Positions 1-6,284 of a stretch of DNA of 11,210 nt are shown here, piece after piece. Source of the DNA: Chloroflexota bacterium (lineage in GTDB: Bacteria > Chloroflexota > Anaerolineae > Anaerolineales > Anaerolineaceae); the NCBI GenBank assembly GCA_029265085.1, contig JAJUJY010000139.1, positions 1 through 11,210 of the forward strand, written 5' to 3'. A program made the translations under genes and the position numbers. The notes below the pieces were generated by a model that saw only the letters and a list, made by a program, of their open reading frames with translations, ran no database searches and was not told the DNA's origin. Position 1 is the first letter of the stretch. Every line of letters starts with the position of its first letter.

Positions 1-1
1 A

Positions 2-220
2 ACCCAGGGATACAATGCCACCTACACTTCAGAAAACATTTATGCAGGCAGCCCAGATTTTGGCGGTACAGCCCAGGGCGCATTTGAATGGTGGATGAAC
101 AGTGCTGTTCATCGGAATAATATTCTCAGCACCAAAGTCACAGAAATTGGCATTGGGTATGCTTACAATCCATCCAGTGCCTATGGCGGTTATTACACCT
201 TAAATTTTGCTCACCCGTAA
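2..220 (+). CDS. CAP/SCP-like domain protein, C-terminal fragment
   Basis: This is the last 72 codons of a gene that begins before the window; the frame starts at base 2 and ends with TAA at 218-220. The visible part carries the signature end of the CAP (cysteine-rich secretory/PR-1-like, PF00188) fold: an SENIYAG segment corresponding to the conserved GENI motif (Glu and Asn of the cavity), then AFEWWMNSAVHRNNIL, corresponding to the usual W..S..HR.NIL with its conserved His, then EIGIGYAY and a terminal YYTLNFAHP strand. Bacterial members of this family are normally secreted or cell-surface proteins that follow a signal peptide or are fused to repeats; those parts are outside the window. 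The exact function is unknown for most bacterial CAP proteins. The gene converges on leuS, with 90 nt between the stops. Confidence 0.88.
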   Translation, partial: TQGYNATYTSENIYAGSPDFGGTAQGAFEWWMNSAVHRNNILSTKVTEIGIGYAYNPSSAYGGYYTLNFAHP

Positions 221-231
221 GAATTAAATCA

Positions 232-265
232 CCAGGCCAGCACGATGGCGATTCGGCTGGCCTGG
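232..265. terminator. Convergent intergenic hairpin, possible bidirectional terminator
   Basis: A perfect 10-bp inverted repeat (232-241 CCAGGCCAGC, 256-265 GCTGGCCTGG) with a 14-nt loop lies between the CAP gene stop (220) and the leuS stop (311). It is placed where both converging transcripts must end. On the plus strand it is followed by CATATCC, with no U-tract. On the minus strand it is followed by TGATTTAATTC, which is only weakly U-rich. The position and stem strength support terminator function, but the poor U-tract keeps this uncertain. A second imperfect hairpin (269-273 with 297-301, enclosing 283-287 with 292-296) lies next to it, nearer leuS. Confidence 0.5.
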
Positions 266-310
266 CATATCCGGACACCGCTGCGAGTTTCCTCGCCGGA
301 TAGAAATTGG

Positions 311-3085
311 CTATAAAACGATATTGACTAGCCGCCCAGGCACATAGATCACCTGGCGCGGGGTTTTCCCTTCCAGGTATTTCACAACCGCTTCGCTGTT
401 TAATGCCCGTGCTTTCGCATCATCAGCGGAAATACCCGCCGGTACGTTAATCCGATCGCGCAGCTTGCCGTTAACTTGTACCACCAGGGTGATTTCATCA
501 TCAGCGGCGGCAGCTTCATCGACTTCCGGCCAACGCTGGGTATGAATGGAATACGGTTTTCCTAATTGCTGCCATAACTCTTCGGTGACATGCGGGCAAA
601 CCGGAGCCAGCATACGCAAATAAATATCGACACTTTCATTCCAGGCATCCGAGCCGTACGCGCCTTGTGACTTGGCACGAACCATTTCATTCAACAGCTC
701 CATCAAGGCAGACACAATCGTGTTAAATTCAAATTCCTTATAGTCACGCGTTACAGCACGCAGCGTCTGGTGGACTTTGCGCCGTAAATTGCGCAGAACT
801 GTTTCCTCTGCGCCACCTTGAGCAGGTTCGAGAATCATATTCCATGTCCGGCGCAGCCAACGCGAAACGCCTTCGATTCCACCGCCAGACCAGGGACCAC
901 CTTGATCCCAACGAGCAAAGAATGTTAAGTATGCCCGCACTGCATCCGCGCCATATGCCGACACCAGGTCATCGGGAGCCACCACATTACCGCGTGATTT
1001 TGACATTTTTTCAGAGTCTTCGCCCAATACCATGCCCTGATTGCGGAGTTGTAACATTGGCTCAACATCACGGGTTACACCCATATCCCGGCAAGCTTTA
1101 TGGAAGAAGCGTGTATAAATCAGATGCATATTGGCATGCTCGATCCCGCCGGTGTAGGTATCCACAGGCATCCAATAGTTATATTCAACCGGATCAAATG
1201 GGCCTTCGTTATACCAGGGACTGAGGTAGCGCAAATGGTACCAGGAAGAGCACATAAAGGTATCCATCGTATCCGTTTCGCGCTCAGCCTGACCGCCGCA
1301 TTTCGGGCAGGTTGTAAACCGCCAGGTAGGATGCAGCTTGAGCGGGCTTTCGCCAGTCGGTTTCCATTCCACATCATCCGGCAGCAGCACAGGCAGTTGA
1401 TCATCAGGTGTTGGTACAACGCCGCAAGATGGGCAGTAGATCATCGGAATGGGTGCGCCCCAATAGCGCTGTCGCGAGATTAACCAATCACGCAAACGAT
1501 AATTGAGCGTGTACTTTCCTTTATTGTTACGCTCCAACCATTCTGTAACGGTTTTCTTGGCAACATCGCCAGGCGTACCGGTAAATTCGCCCGAATTAAT
1601 CATCGGCCCATATTCAGCGTGGAATAATGCATCCCGATAAAAAGCACAAGTCCACAACATTTCCATTAATGTGCGCGCTGACCGCACACCTGGCTCCATC
1701 TCTTTACAGCGTGCCAGGATGCGAGCCTCCATTTCAGGTGAAGACCACTCCCAGATTCCGTTATCGAATAAATAGACCCAGCGTGCGCCAACGACTTCAT
1801 TCCAATAGCCTGTATTTAAATATTCGTTAGCGATTTTTAGATAGGCATCGACCTGATCAGCCGACAAAGTAATATAGACACCGGATTCTTCCGCTTTATA
1901 AGAGATTTTGGCAGCATCTAACGCCTCGGTGAATCCTTCCCGCATGGATTTTGCTATCGCAAAGGATTTAGCCAGACCGTCAATACGACCAATGACCGGA
2001 ATAATCGGCAGCCCAAACTTCAGCGCAAACGCGAAATCGCGTTCATCATGTGCCGGAACCGCCATAATCGCACCGGTTCCGTAGGTCATCAAAACATAAT
2101 CAGCAATCCAGACCGGGATACGGGCACCATTTAACGGGTTAATTGCATAACCGCCAGTGAACACACCCGTTTTTTCCTTATCAGACGCCTCTCGTTGAAT
2201 ATCGGATTGGCGCAGCGTCTGCTGGATATATTCCTCTACTGCTGCTTTTTGTTCAGAGGTGGTCAGCTTCCCTACCAAAGGATGTTCCGGAGCCAGCACC
2301 ATAAACGTAGCGCCGTACAGCGTATCCGGGCGAGTTGTAAAGACTTCCAGGGTATCGCCCTGTTCTGTCTGGAAATAAACTGCGGCTCCCTCCGAACGGC
2401 CAATCCAATTTTTTTGCAAAGTCTGAACCCGTTCCGGCCAATCTATCGTCTCGTAGGAAAGCAATTCTTCCGCATAAGCAGTTGTCTTGAAGAACCACTG
2501 CTCAAGATTTTTCTTTATTACAGGGGTGCCGCAGCGTTCACAATGACGGTCTTCACCCCAGACCTGTTCGCGTGCCAGGGTGGTGTTGCAGTTTGGACAC
2601 CAATCTACCGGCGACATCTTCCGGTAAGACAACCCGGCTTTGTACAGCTGGGTGAAAAACCACTGCGTCCAGCGGTAATATTCCGGATCAGCACTGACCG
2701 CCTCGCGCCGCCAATCAAACATGGCCCCCATACTTTTGAGCTGTTTCCGCATCCGGTCAATATTGCGGTACGTCCATTCCTTCGGGTGAATATTGCGTTT
2801 AATGGCTGCATTTTCAGCCGGCAGACCGAACGCATCAAAACCGATCGGGAAAAGCACATTGTAGCCCTGCATACGCATAAAACGCGCTCGCGCATCTGAG
2901 GGGGTCATGGCGTACCAGTGACCAATATGCAGATCACCAGAAGGATACGGCAGCATGGTTAACGCATAATGTTTCGGTTGGCCGGGTTTTACATCCGAAT
3001 GATACAGGCCGTCTGCGTCCCATTTTTCCTGCCATTTGCCTTCAATTTCGGCTGGAATATAGTTCGGAACAGGTATATTGCTCAT
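311..3085 (-). CDS. leuS: Leucyl-tRNA synthetase (LeuRS), with an inserted domain
   Basis: The enzyme charges tRNA-Leu with leucine in the cytoplasm (class Ia, EC 6.1.1.4) and edits mischarged products. The sequence gives 924 residues. HIGH is at 53-56 and KMSKS at 693-697. Two zinc-type Cys pairs flank the CP core (C163/C166 with C182/C185; C551/C554 with C593/C596). The CP1 editing domain has the Thr-rich TTRPDT (250-255) and MAVPAHDERD (341-350), whose Asp347 corresponds to the universal editing Asp. The C-terminal tRNA-binding and VNGKLRD (871-877) segments are intact. The start at 3085 is chosen because GGAG (3092-3095) sits 6 nt upstream and the typical N-terminus follows; the frame stays open for 61 more codons upstream, but that stretch is the T-box leader. 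Unusual: residues about 366-492 hold a segment some 90-100 residues longer than the short linker found there in E. coli LeuRS. Expression is controlled by the T-box upstream. Confidence 0.97.
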   Translation of the reverse strand: MSNIPVPNYIPAEIEGKWQEKWDADGLYHSDVKPGQPKHYALTMLPYPSGDLHIGHWYAMTPSDARARFMRMQGYNVLFPIGFDAFGLPAENAAIKRNIHPKEWTYRNIDRMRKQLKSMGAMFDWRREAVSADPEYYRWTQWFFTQLYKAGLSYRKMSPVDWCPNCNTTLAREQVWGEDRHCERCGTPVIKKNLEQWFFKTTAYAEELLSYETIDWPERVQTLQKNWIGRSEGAAVYFQTEQGDTLEVFTTRPDTLYGATFMVLAPEHPLVGKLTTSEQKAAVEEYIQQTLRQSDIQREASDKEKTGVFTGGYAINPLNGARIPVWIADYVLMTYGTGAIMAVPAHDERDFAFALKFGLPIIPVIGRIDGLAKSFAIAKSMREGFTEALDAAKISYKAEESGVYITLSADQVDAYLKIANEYLNTGYWNEVVGARWVYLFDNGIWEWSSPEMEARILARCKEMEPGVRSARTLMEMLWTCAFYRDALFHAEYGPMINSGEFTGTPGDVAKKTVTEWLERNNKGKYTLNYRLRDWLISRQRYWGAPIPMIYCPSCGVVPTPDDQLPVLLPDDVEWKPTGESPLKLHPTWRFTTCPKCGGQAERETDTMDTFMCSSWYHLRYLSPWYNEGPFDPVEYNYWMPVDTYTGGIEHANMHLIYTRFFHKACRDMGVTRDVEPMLQLRNQGMVLGEDSEKMSKSRGNVVAPDDLVSAYGADAVRAYLTFFARWDQGGPWSGGGIEGVSRWLRRTWNMILEPAQGGAEETVLRNLRRKVHQTLRAVTRDYKEFEFNTIVSALMELLNEMVRAKSQGAYGSDAWNESVDIYLRMLAPVCPHVTEELWQQLGKPYSIHTQRWPEVDEAAAADDEITLVVQVNGKLRDRINVPAGISADDAKARALNSEAVVKYLEGKTPRQVIYVPGRLVNIVL

Positions 3086-3114
3086 GAAACTCTCCAAAAA
3101 ACAATCGTTTACAA

Positions 3115-3148
3115 CAAAAAATCCTCCGCCCAACAGGGACGAAGGATT
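3115..3148 (-). terminator. T-box-controlled intrinsic terminator of leuS
   Basis: On the minus strand, a 12-bp stem (3137-3148 pairing with 3120-3131, including two U-G pairs) with a 5-nt loop runs straight into a U-rich tract (TTTTTTGTTGT, about 3111-3121). It lies only about 30 nt before the leuS start codon. Its 5' arm overlaps the 3' half of the T-box antiterminator, so the two structures exclude each other. This is the expected 'off' state of the riboswitch when tRNA-Leu is charged. Confidence 0.92.
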
Positions 3149-3363
3149 ACTCCGCGGTACCACCCTGATTGTCCAGGAATACCTGGACCTCTCAAGTCGC
3201 GCTAACGGGCGTACCCGGCGCTGGCTACTGTGTTTCACCAACGCGGCCTGCCTGCAATTTGCAGGCAACAGGCGAGTTCAGCCTTTATCGGTGCTCCGCT
3301 TGCACCTTGCCGGGCTCACACTTAATTTTCCCGGTTCGCTGGCGGACGGCTTACTACTCCTGT
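3115..3363 (-). promoter_or_regulatory. T-box riboswitch, tRNA-Leu sensing, leuS leader
   Basis: The leader senses uncharged tRNA-Leu and allows leuS transcription when charging is low. Stem I is closed by ACAGG (3359-3363) and CCUGU (3268-3272), with an AGUA S-turn motif on the 5' side. The 3' side of the specifier loop reads UGAACUC, giving the specifier codon CUC (Leu) at 3274-3276. Next comes a hairpin with an 8-bp perfect stem (3250-3266), a further helical region including CGGG-UACG-CCCG, and a 7-bp hairpin just before the T-box (3171-3188). The T-box core AGGGTGGTACCGCGGA is at 3151-3166. Its bulge UGGU would pair with ACCA, matching an A73 tRNA as in tRNA-Leu. The antiterminator (AGGG with CCCU, GCG with CGU) competes with the terminator at 3115-3148. 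The sequence motifs are direct observations; the upper Stem I pairing is less certain. Confidence 0.95.
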
Positions 3364-3374
3364 CCTGGCCTTAT

Positions 3375-3413
3375 GAAAAAGCGAGCCTGGAGATTATTCC
3401 GCTGCTCGCTTTT
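3375..3413 (-). terminator. Terminator-like hairpin between tRNA-Ala genes and leuS T-box
   Basis: A perfect 10-bp inverted repeat (3404-3413 AAAAGCGAGC with 3377-3386 GCTCGCTTTT, minus-strand sense) with a 17-nt loop begins 4 nt past the 3' end of the tRNA-Ala(GGC) gene. On the minus strand it ends in TTTTTC. It can end the tRNA transcript. Because no clear separate promoter is visible between it and the T-box, some read-through into the leuS leader is possible. Confidence 0.7.
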
Positions 3414-3416
3414 CAG

Positions 3417-3489
3417 TGGACCCAGGGGGATTCGAACCCCCGGCCTTCTCAATGCCATTGAGACGCGCTCCCAACTGCGCTATGGGCCC
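3417..3489 (-). tRNA. tRNA-Ala (anticodon GGC)
   Basis: This is a full 73-nt cloverleaf on the minus strand. The acceptor GGGCCCA pairs with TGGGTCC and includes the G3:U70 wobble that defines alanine identity. The D-stem is GCGC/GCGC, the anticodon stem TCTCA/TGAGA encloses the loop ATGGCAT, and the T-arm is GGGGG-TTCGAAT-CCCCC. The anticodon GGC reads GCC and GCU. The discriminator is A73; CCA is not encoded (the next bases are CTG). It is the second of two co-oriented tRNA-Ala genes and is separated from the first by 59 nt. Confidence 0.97.
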
Positions 3490-3548
3490 ATGTTTTGATT
3501 TGTTAATTGGGTGGTTGGCCACCCTTTGGGGTTACCCTTCCACCCCAG

Positions 3549-3621
3549 TGGACCTGAGGGGATTCGAACCCCTGACCTCTTCAGTGCGATTGAAGCGCGC
3601 TCCCAACTGCGCTACAGGCCC
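3549..3621 (-). tRNA. tRNA-Ala (anticodon CGC)
   Basis: This is a full 73-nt cloverleaf on the minus strand. The acceptor GGGCCTG pairs with CAGGTCC and contains the alanine-specific G3:U70. The D-stem is GCGC/GCGC, the anticodon stem CTTCA/TGAAG encloses the loop ATCGCAC, and the T-arm is AGGGG-TTCGAAT-CCCCT. The anticodon CGC reads GCG only. The discriminator is A73 and CCA is not encoded. It is the first gene after the promoter at 3640-3668. The 59-nt spacer to the next tRNA contains a 6-bp hairpin (GGGTGG/CCACCC) without a U-tract, so it is more likely a processing spacer than a terminator. Confidence 0.97.
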
Positions 3622-3639
3622 TTTCTTTAGGGTGACAAG

Positions 3640-3668
3640 ATTTTACTCGGTTGCTGCCAGAATGTCAA
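3640..3668 (-). promoter_or_regulatory. Promoter for the tRNA-Ala pair
   Basis: On the minus strand, a consensus -35 TTGACA (3663-3668) is separated by exactly 17 nt from a -10 TAAAAT (3640-3645). The -10 lies 18 nt before the first base of tRNA-Ala(CGC), so the transcript would have a leader of roughly ten bases. This is a near-ideal housekeeping sigma promoter, as expected for a stable RNA. It may also supply read-through to the leuS T-box. Confidence 0.87.
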
Positions 3669-3701
3669 GGCAGGAAATGAAAGTGCAATACAGATAAATC
3701 A

Positions 3702-3724
3702 ACCGGACAGCCATAAGATCCGGT
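3702..3724. repeat. Short inverted repeat between divergent promoters
   Basis: ACCGGA (3702-3707) and TCCGGT (3719-3724) form a 6-bp inverted repeat with an 11-nt spacer, just upstream of the -35 of the operon promoter. No U-tract follows. It could be an operator or chance; the sequence alone does not decide. Confidence 0.3.
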
Positions 3725-3731
3725 AAACCGC

Positions 3732-3780
3732 TTGACATTTCAACAAAACCCTGTAAATATAATTCTATAACCATCGAATT
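3732..3780 (+). promoter_or_regulatory. Promoter and possible operator of the arsR-type operon
   Basis: A consensus -35 TTGACA is at 3732-3737. The best-spaced -10 is TAAATA (3754-3759, spacer 16, preceded by TG one base off the extended form). The perfect TATAAT at 3758-3763 would need a 20-nt spacer. Overlapping the -10 and the likely start site is an inverted repeat AATTC-N10-GAATT (3761-3765, 3776-3780), a sensible place for an autoregulating ArsR protein to bind. The promoter call is fairly firm; the operator is inference. Confidence 0.65.
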
Positions 3781-3791
3781 AAAGGACACTT

Positions 3792-4364
3792 ATGGAAGAA
3801 AATTCCTCACTCGAATTTGCTTCTTTCTTTAAAGCACTTGCAGATCCCAACCGGCTTAAAATTATTGGGCTGCTGGCCAACCAACCGCTCACTGTGGAAC
3901 AATTGGCCGCCATGCTTAACCTGGGAGCTTCAACGATTTCCCATCATCTCAGCAAATTATCAGAATTGGGATTGGTTTCTGCACGCGCCGAGGGATATTA
4001 CAGCATTTATCAGCTAGAATCAGAACCTTTGAATTCAAAATTCCGCCGCATGCTGGAAAAAGAAACCCTGACCCAATTTGCCGCCGATGTCAACCTGGAC
4101 AGCTACGAACAGATCGTGGTGAAAAATTTTTCTCAACCGGATGGGCGGCTAAAAACGATCCCAGCCCAGCGCAAAAAATTGACGGCCATTCTACACCACA
4201 TCGTCCGCTCTTTCGACCCCGGCAAACGTTACCCAGAGAAACAGGTCAACGACATTTTACGCCGCTTCCATGACGATACCGCCACCCTGCGCCGGGAGCT
4301 AATCGGCAGCCATTTGATGGACCGGAAAGATGGCGAATATTGGCGCACGGATGTTGCGATATAA
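3792..4364 (+). CDS. ArsR-family regulator with C-terminal DUF2087 domain
   Basis: This 190-residue DNA-binding regulator probably represses or controls its own operon. Residues about 8-75 form an ArsR winged helix: FKALADPNRLKIIGLL at 13-28, LTVEQLAAML, then the recognition helix GASTISHHLSKL (45-56) and a wing around GYYSIYQL (68-75). Residues about 115-186 match DUF2087 (DGRLKTIPAQRKKL, then ILRRFHDDTATLRRELI and the YWR end). The protein contains no cysteine, so the classic ArsR/SmtB metal-thiolate sensing site is absent and the DUF2087 part may be the sensor; that is inference. The start has AGGA at 3783-3787 upstream. It is first in the operon, 31 nt before the dipeptidase gene. Confidence 0.9.
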   Translation: MEENSSLEFASFFKALADPNRLKIIGLLANQPLTVEQLAAMLNLGASTISHHLSKLSELGLVSARAEGYYSIYQLESEPLNSKFRRMLEKETLTQFAADVNLDSYEQIVVKNFSQPDGRLKTIPAQRKKLTAILHHIVRSFDPGKRYPEKQVNDILRRFHDDTATLRRELIGSHLMDRKDGEYWRTDVAI

Positions 4365-4395
4365 TCTCACTATTCCTTTTTGTGGAGGAGAAAAC

Positions 4396-5502
4396 ATGCT
4401 CATTGACCGCCTGAACCGCCTGTACCAGACCATGCTTGCTCAGGGACTTGACGCACTGGCTATTAATCCCGGTCCGTCAATGGTGTACCTGACCGGACTG
4501 CATTTCCATCTCAGCGAACGCCCAACGCTTTTGCTCCTGGCGCCACCCAAATCACCGGTATTGATCTTACCTGAGCTGGAAATGGTCAAAGCACAGCAAT
4601 GTAGTCTGCCGTTACACCTCTTCCCCTTTGGGGATACACCCGCAACCTGGCAGGCAGTCTTTGATGAGGCGGTAAAATCCATCGGCGTTGGCAGCCTGAA
4701 GATTGGGGTTGAACCAACCCGTCTGCGCGTGCTGGAACTGCGCTTTTTAGAAGCCGCTGCCCCAAAAGCTGCTTTTATCTCCGCAGAAGCCGCCCTGGCC
4801 GGACTGCGCATGCAAAAAGATGCCGCAGAACTGGCAGCCATGCACCGCGCCGCAGAAATTGCCCAACAAGGTCTGCAGGCGGTATTACCGCTGGTTAAAC
4901 CGGGCATTAGTGAAGCAGAACTAGCCTCTGAACTGGTCTTACAGCTTTTACGGGCTGGCTCACAAGGCGAATTACCCTTTCAACCGATTGTTTCATTTGG
5001 CCCCAATACCGCCGATCCGCACGCCGTACCTACAGAACGGCGCCTGGCTGTTGGTGATATGGTCTTGTTTGATTGGGGTGCTGCCTATGATGGCTACTGC
5101 TCCGACATTACCCGCACCTTTGCGATGGGAAAAATCGACCCGGAAATGCAAAAGATTTACAGCATTGTCCAACAGGCCAACGCTGCCGGGCGTGCCGCCG
5201 GAAAACCCGGACTCCTGGCCGGAGACATTGACCGGGCTGCCCGCACGGTGATTAACGAATCGGGTTATGGAGCGCGCTTCACCCACCGCACCGGTCACGG
5301 GCTGGGTATGGAAGCCCATGAACAACCGTATATGTTTGGCGAAAACACGCTGGTCCTGGCTGAAGGTATGACGTTTACCGTAGAACCCGGAATTTACCTG
5401 CCCGGCCGAGGGGGTGTTCGCATCGAGGATGATGTTTTCATCACGGCAGACGGCAGTGATTCATTAACCGATTACCCGCGCGACCTGGTCATTTTGGAAT
5501 AA
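4396..5502 (+). CDS. M24 metallopeptidase, Xaa-Pro dipeptidase/aminopeptidase type
   Basis: This cytoplasmic dimetal peptidase of 368 residues probably cleaves X-Pro dipeptides or removes N-terminal residues ahead of proline. Residues 1-135 form the creatinase-like N-terminal domain (MVYLTGLHFHLSERP at 29-43). Residues 140-368 form the pita-bread catalytic domain. The five metal ligands are all visible: D226 in FDWGA, D237 in SDITRTF, H301 in TGHGLG, E330 in VEPGIY and E344 in RIEDD. Further active-site histidines are H209 (DPHAVP), H297 and H308. The frame is open back to 4330, but the ATG at 4396 is chosen because GGAGGAG (4384-4390) precedes it by 5 nt and the family N-terminus starts there. 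There is no signal peptide. X-Pro specificity is known for the family and not proven here; Xaa-Pro dipeptidase of the PepQ/YpdF kind is the closest label. Confidence 0.93.
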   Translation: MLIDRLNRLYQTMLAQGLDALAINPGPSMVYLTGLHFHLSERPTLLLLAPPKSPVLILPELEMVKAQQCSLPLHLFPFGDTPATWQAVFDEAVKSIGVGSLKIGVEPTRLRVLELRFLEAAAPKAAFISAEAALAGLRMQKDAAELAAMHRAAEIAQQGLQAVLPLVKPGISEAELASELVLQLLRAGSQGELPFQPIVSFGPNTADPHAVPTERRLAVGDMVLFDWGAAYDGYCSDITRTFAMGKIDPEMQKIYSIVQQANAAGRAAGKPGLLAGDIDRAARTVINESGYGARFTHRTGHGLGMEAHEQPYMFGENTLVLAEGMTFTVEPGIYLPGRGGVRIEDDVFITADGSDSLTDYPRDLVILE

Positions 5503-5507
5503 ACCAT

Positions 5508-6284
5508 ATGCCTGCACCATTGACGATTCCTGGCGCTGAACCCTTTTTCTTTCCCGGCGGCAAGACAGGCTGCCTGCTGATTCACGGCTTCACCGGCACC
5601 CCCAAAGAGATGCGCTGGATGGGCGAGTATCTTGCCGAGCAAGGTCATACCGTCCTGGGTATCCGCCTGGCCGGACACGCCACCCAACCCGCTGACCTGC
5701 TGCGCACGCAATGGCATGACTGGCTGGCCTGTGTGGAAGATGGGCTGAACCTGCTGCGCACCTGCACCGAGCAGCAGTTCTTAATTGGCCTTTCTATGGG
5801 CGGCGTGCTGACCCTGCTCAGCGCAGCACGCTATTCCGTGGCGGGCGCAATCGCAATCTCCACCCCCTACGACCTGCCGCCTGACCCGCGCCTGCGCTAT
5901 ATCCGTTTGCTGCGCCACCTGGTGCGCGAAGTGGACAAAGGACCCTCCGATTGGCACAACCTGTCTGCCGCCAAAGTTCACATTGATTACCCCAGCTACC
6001 CCACCCTGGCCATTGCTGAACTGCGCGACCTGTTAGCCGAAATGCGCGCTGCCCTCCCGCTGATCAAAGCCCCCGTTCTGCTGGTGCATTCGCGGCAGGA
6101 TCAGGCAGTCTCACCGGAGAACATGCTGCATATTTACGAAATTCTCAGCACGCAAAACAAAGAAATGCTTTGGGTAGAAGACAGCGGCCATGTGGTCACC
6201 TGCGAACCAGAACGGATGCAGGTATTTAAGACCGCCCAACAATTCATTTTAAAAAACACGGCGGAAGCATCCCATGACGATTGA
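5508..6284 (+). CDS. Alpha/beta hydrolase, carboxylesterase/monoacylglycerol lipase-like (copy 1)
   Basis: This 258-residue serine hydrolase probably cleaves carboxyl esters or monoacylglycerols. The oxyanion-hole segment is HGFTGTP (26-32), the nucleophile elbow is GLSMGG with Ser96, the acid is Asp198 in SRQDQAVSPENM, and the base is His228 in EDSGHVV, in the order and spacing seen in Est30-type carboxylesterases. A short helical cap lies at about 120-175. There is no signal peptide, so it is cytoplasmic. The start is 5 nt after the dipeptidase stop and has only a weak ribosome site (GGA about 11 nt upstream), so translation may be coupled to the upstream gene. The first 120 residues closely resemble the next gene, which indicates a tandem duplication. 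The substrate cannot be read from the sequence. Confidence 0.92.
   Translation: MPAPLTIPGAEPFFFPGGKTGCLLIHGFTGTPKEMRWMGEYLAEQGHTVLGIRLAGHATQPADLLRTQWHDWLACVEDGLNLLRTCTEQQFLIGLSMGGVLTLLSAARYSVAGAIAISTPYDLPPDPRLRYIRLLRHLVREVDKGPSDWHNLSAAKVHIDYPSYPTLAIAELRDLLAEMRAALPLIKAPVLLVHSRQDQAVSPENMLHIYEILSTQNKEMLWVEDSGHVVTCEPERMQVFKTAQQFILKNTAEASHDD

Noticed and set aside
2195..2899. 234-codon plus-strand ORF inside leuS
   Set aside because: It is antisense to the conserved LeuRS core and editing domain, with no ribosome site or recognisable domain.
3086..3268. In-frame 61-codon N-terminal extension of leuS starting at 3268
   Set aside because: This stretch is the T-box leader, including the T-box sequence and terminator. 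The ATG at 3085 has a good ribosome site and the normal LeuRS N-terminus.
3490..3548. GGGTGG/CCACCC hairpin between the two tRNA genes as a terminator
   Set aside because: The stem is 6 bp and no U-tract follows on either strand, so a processing spacer is more likely.
3416..3697. Plus-strand ORF with DPGGFEPPAFS-like and DLRGFEPLTSS-like peptides
   Set aside because: It is antisense to the two tRNA-Ala genes; this peptide pattern is a well-known false protein produced by the conserved tRNA T-arm.
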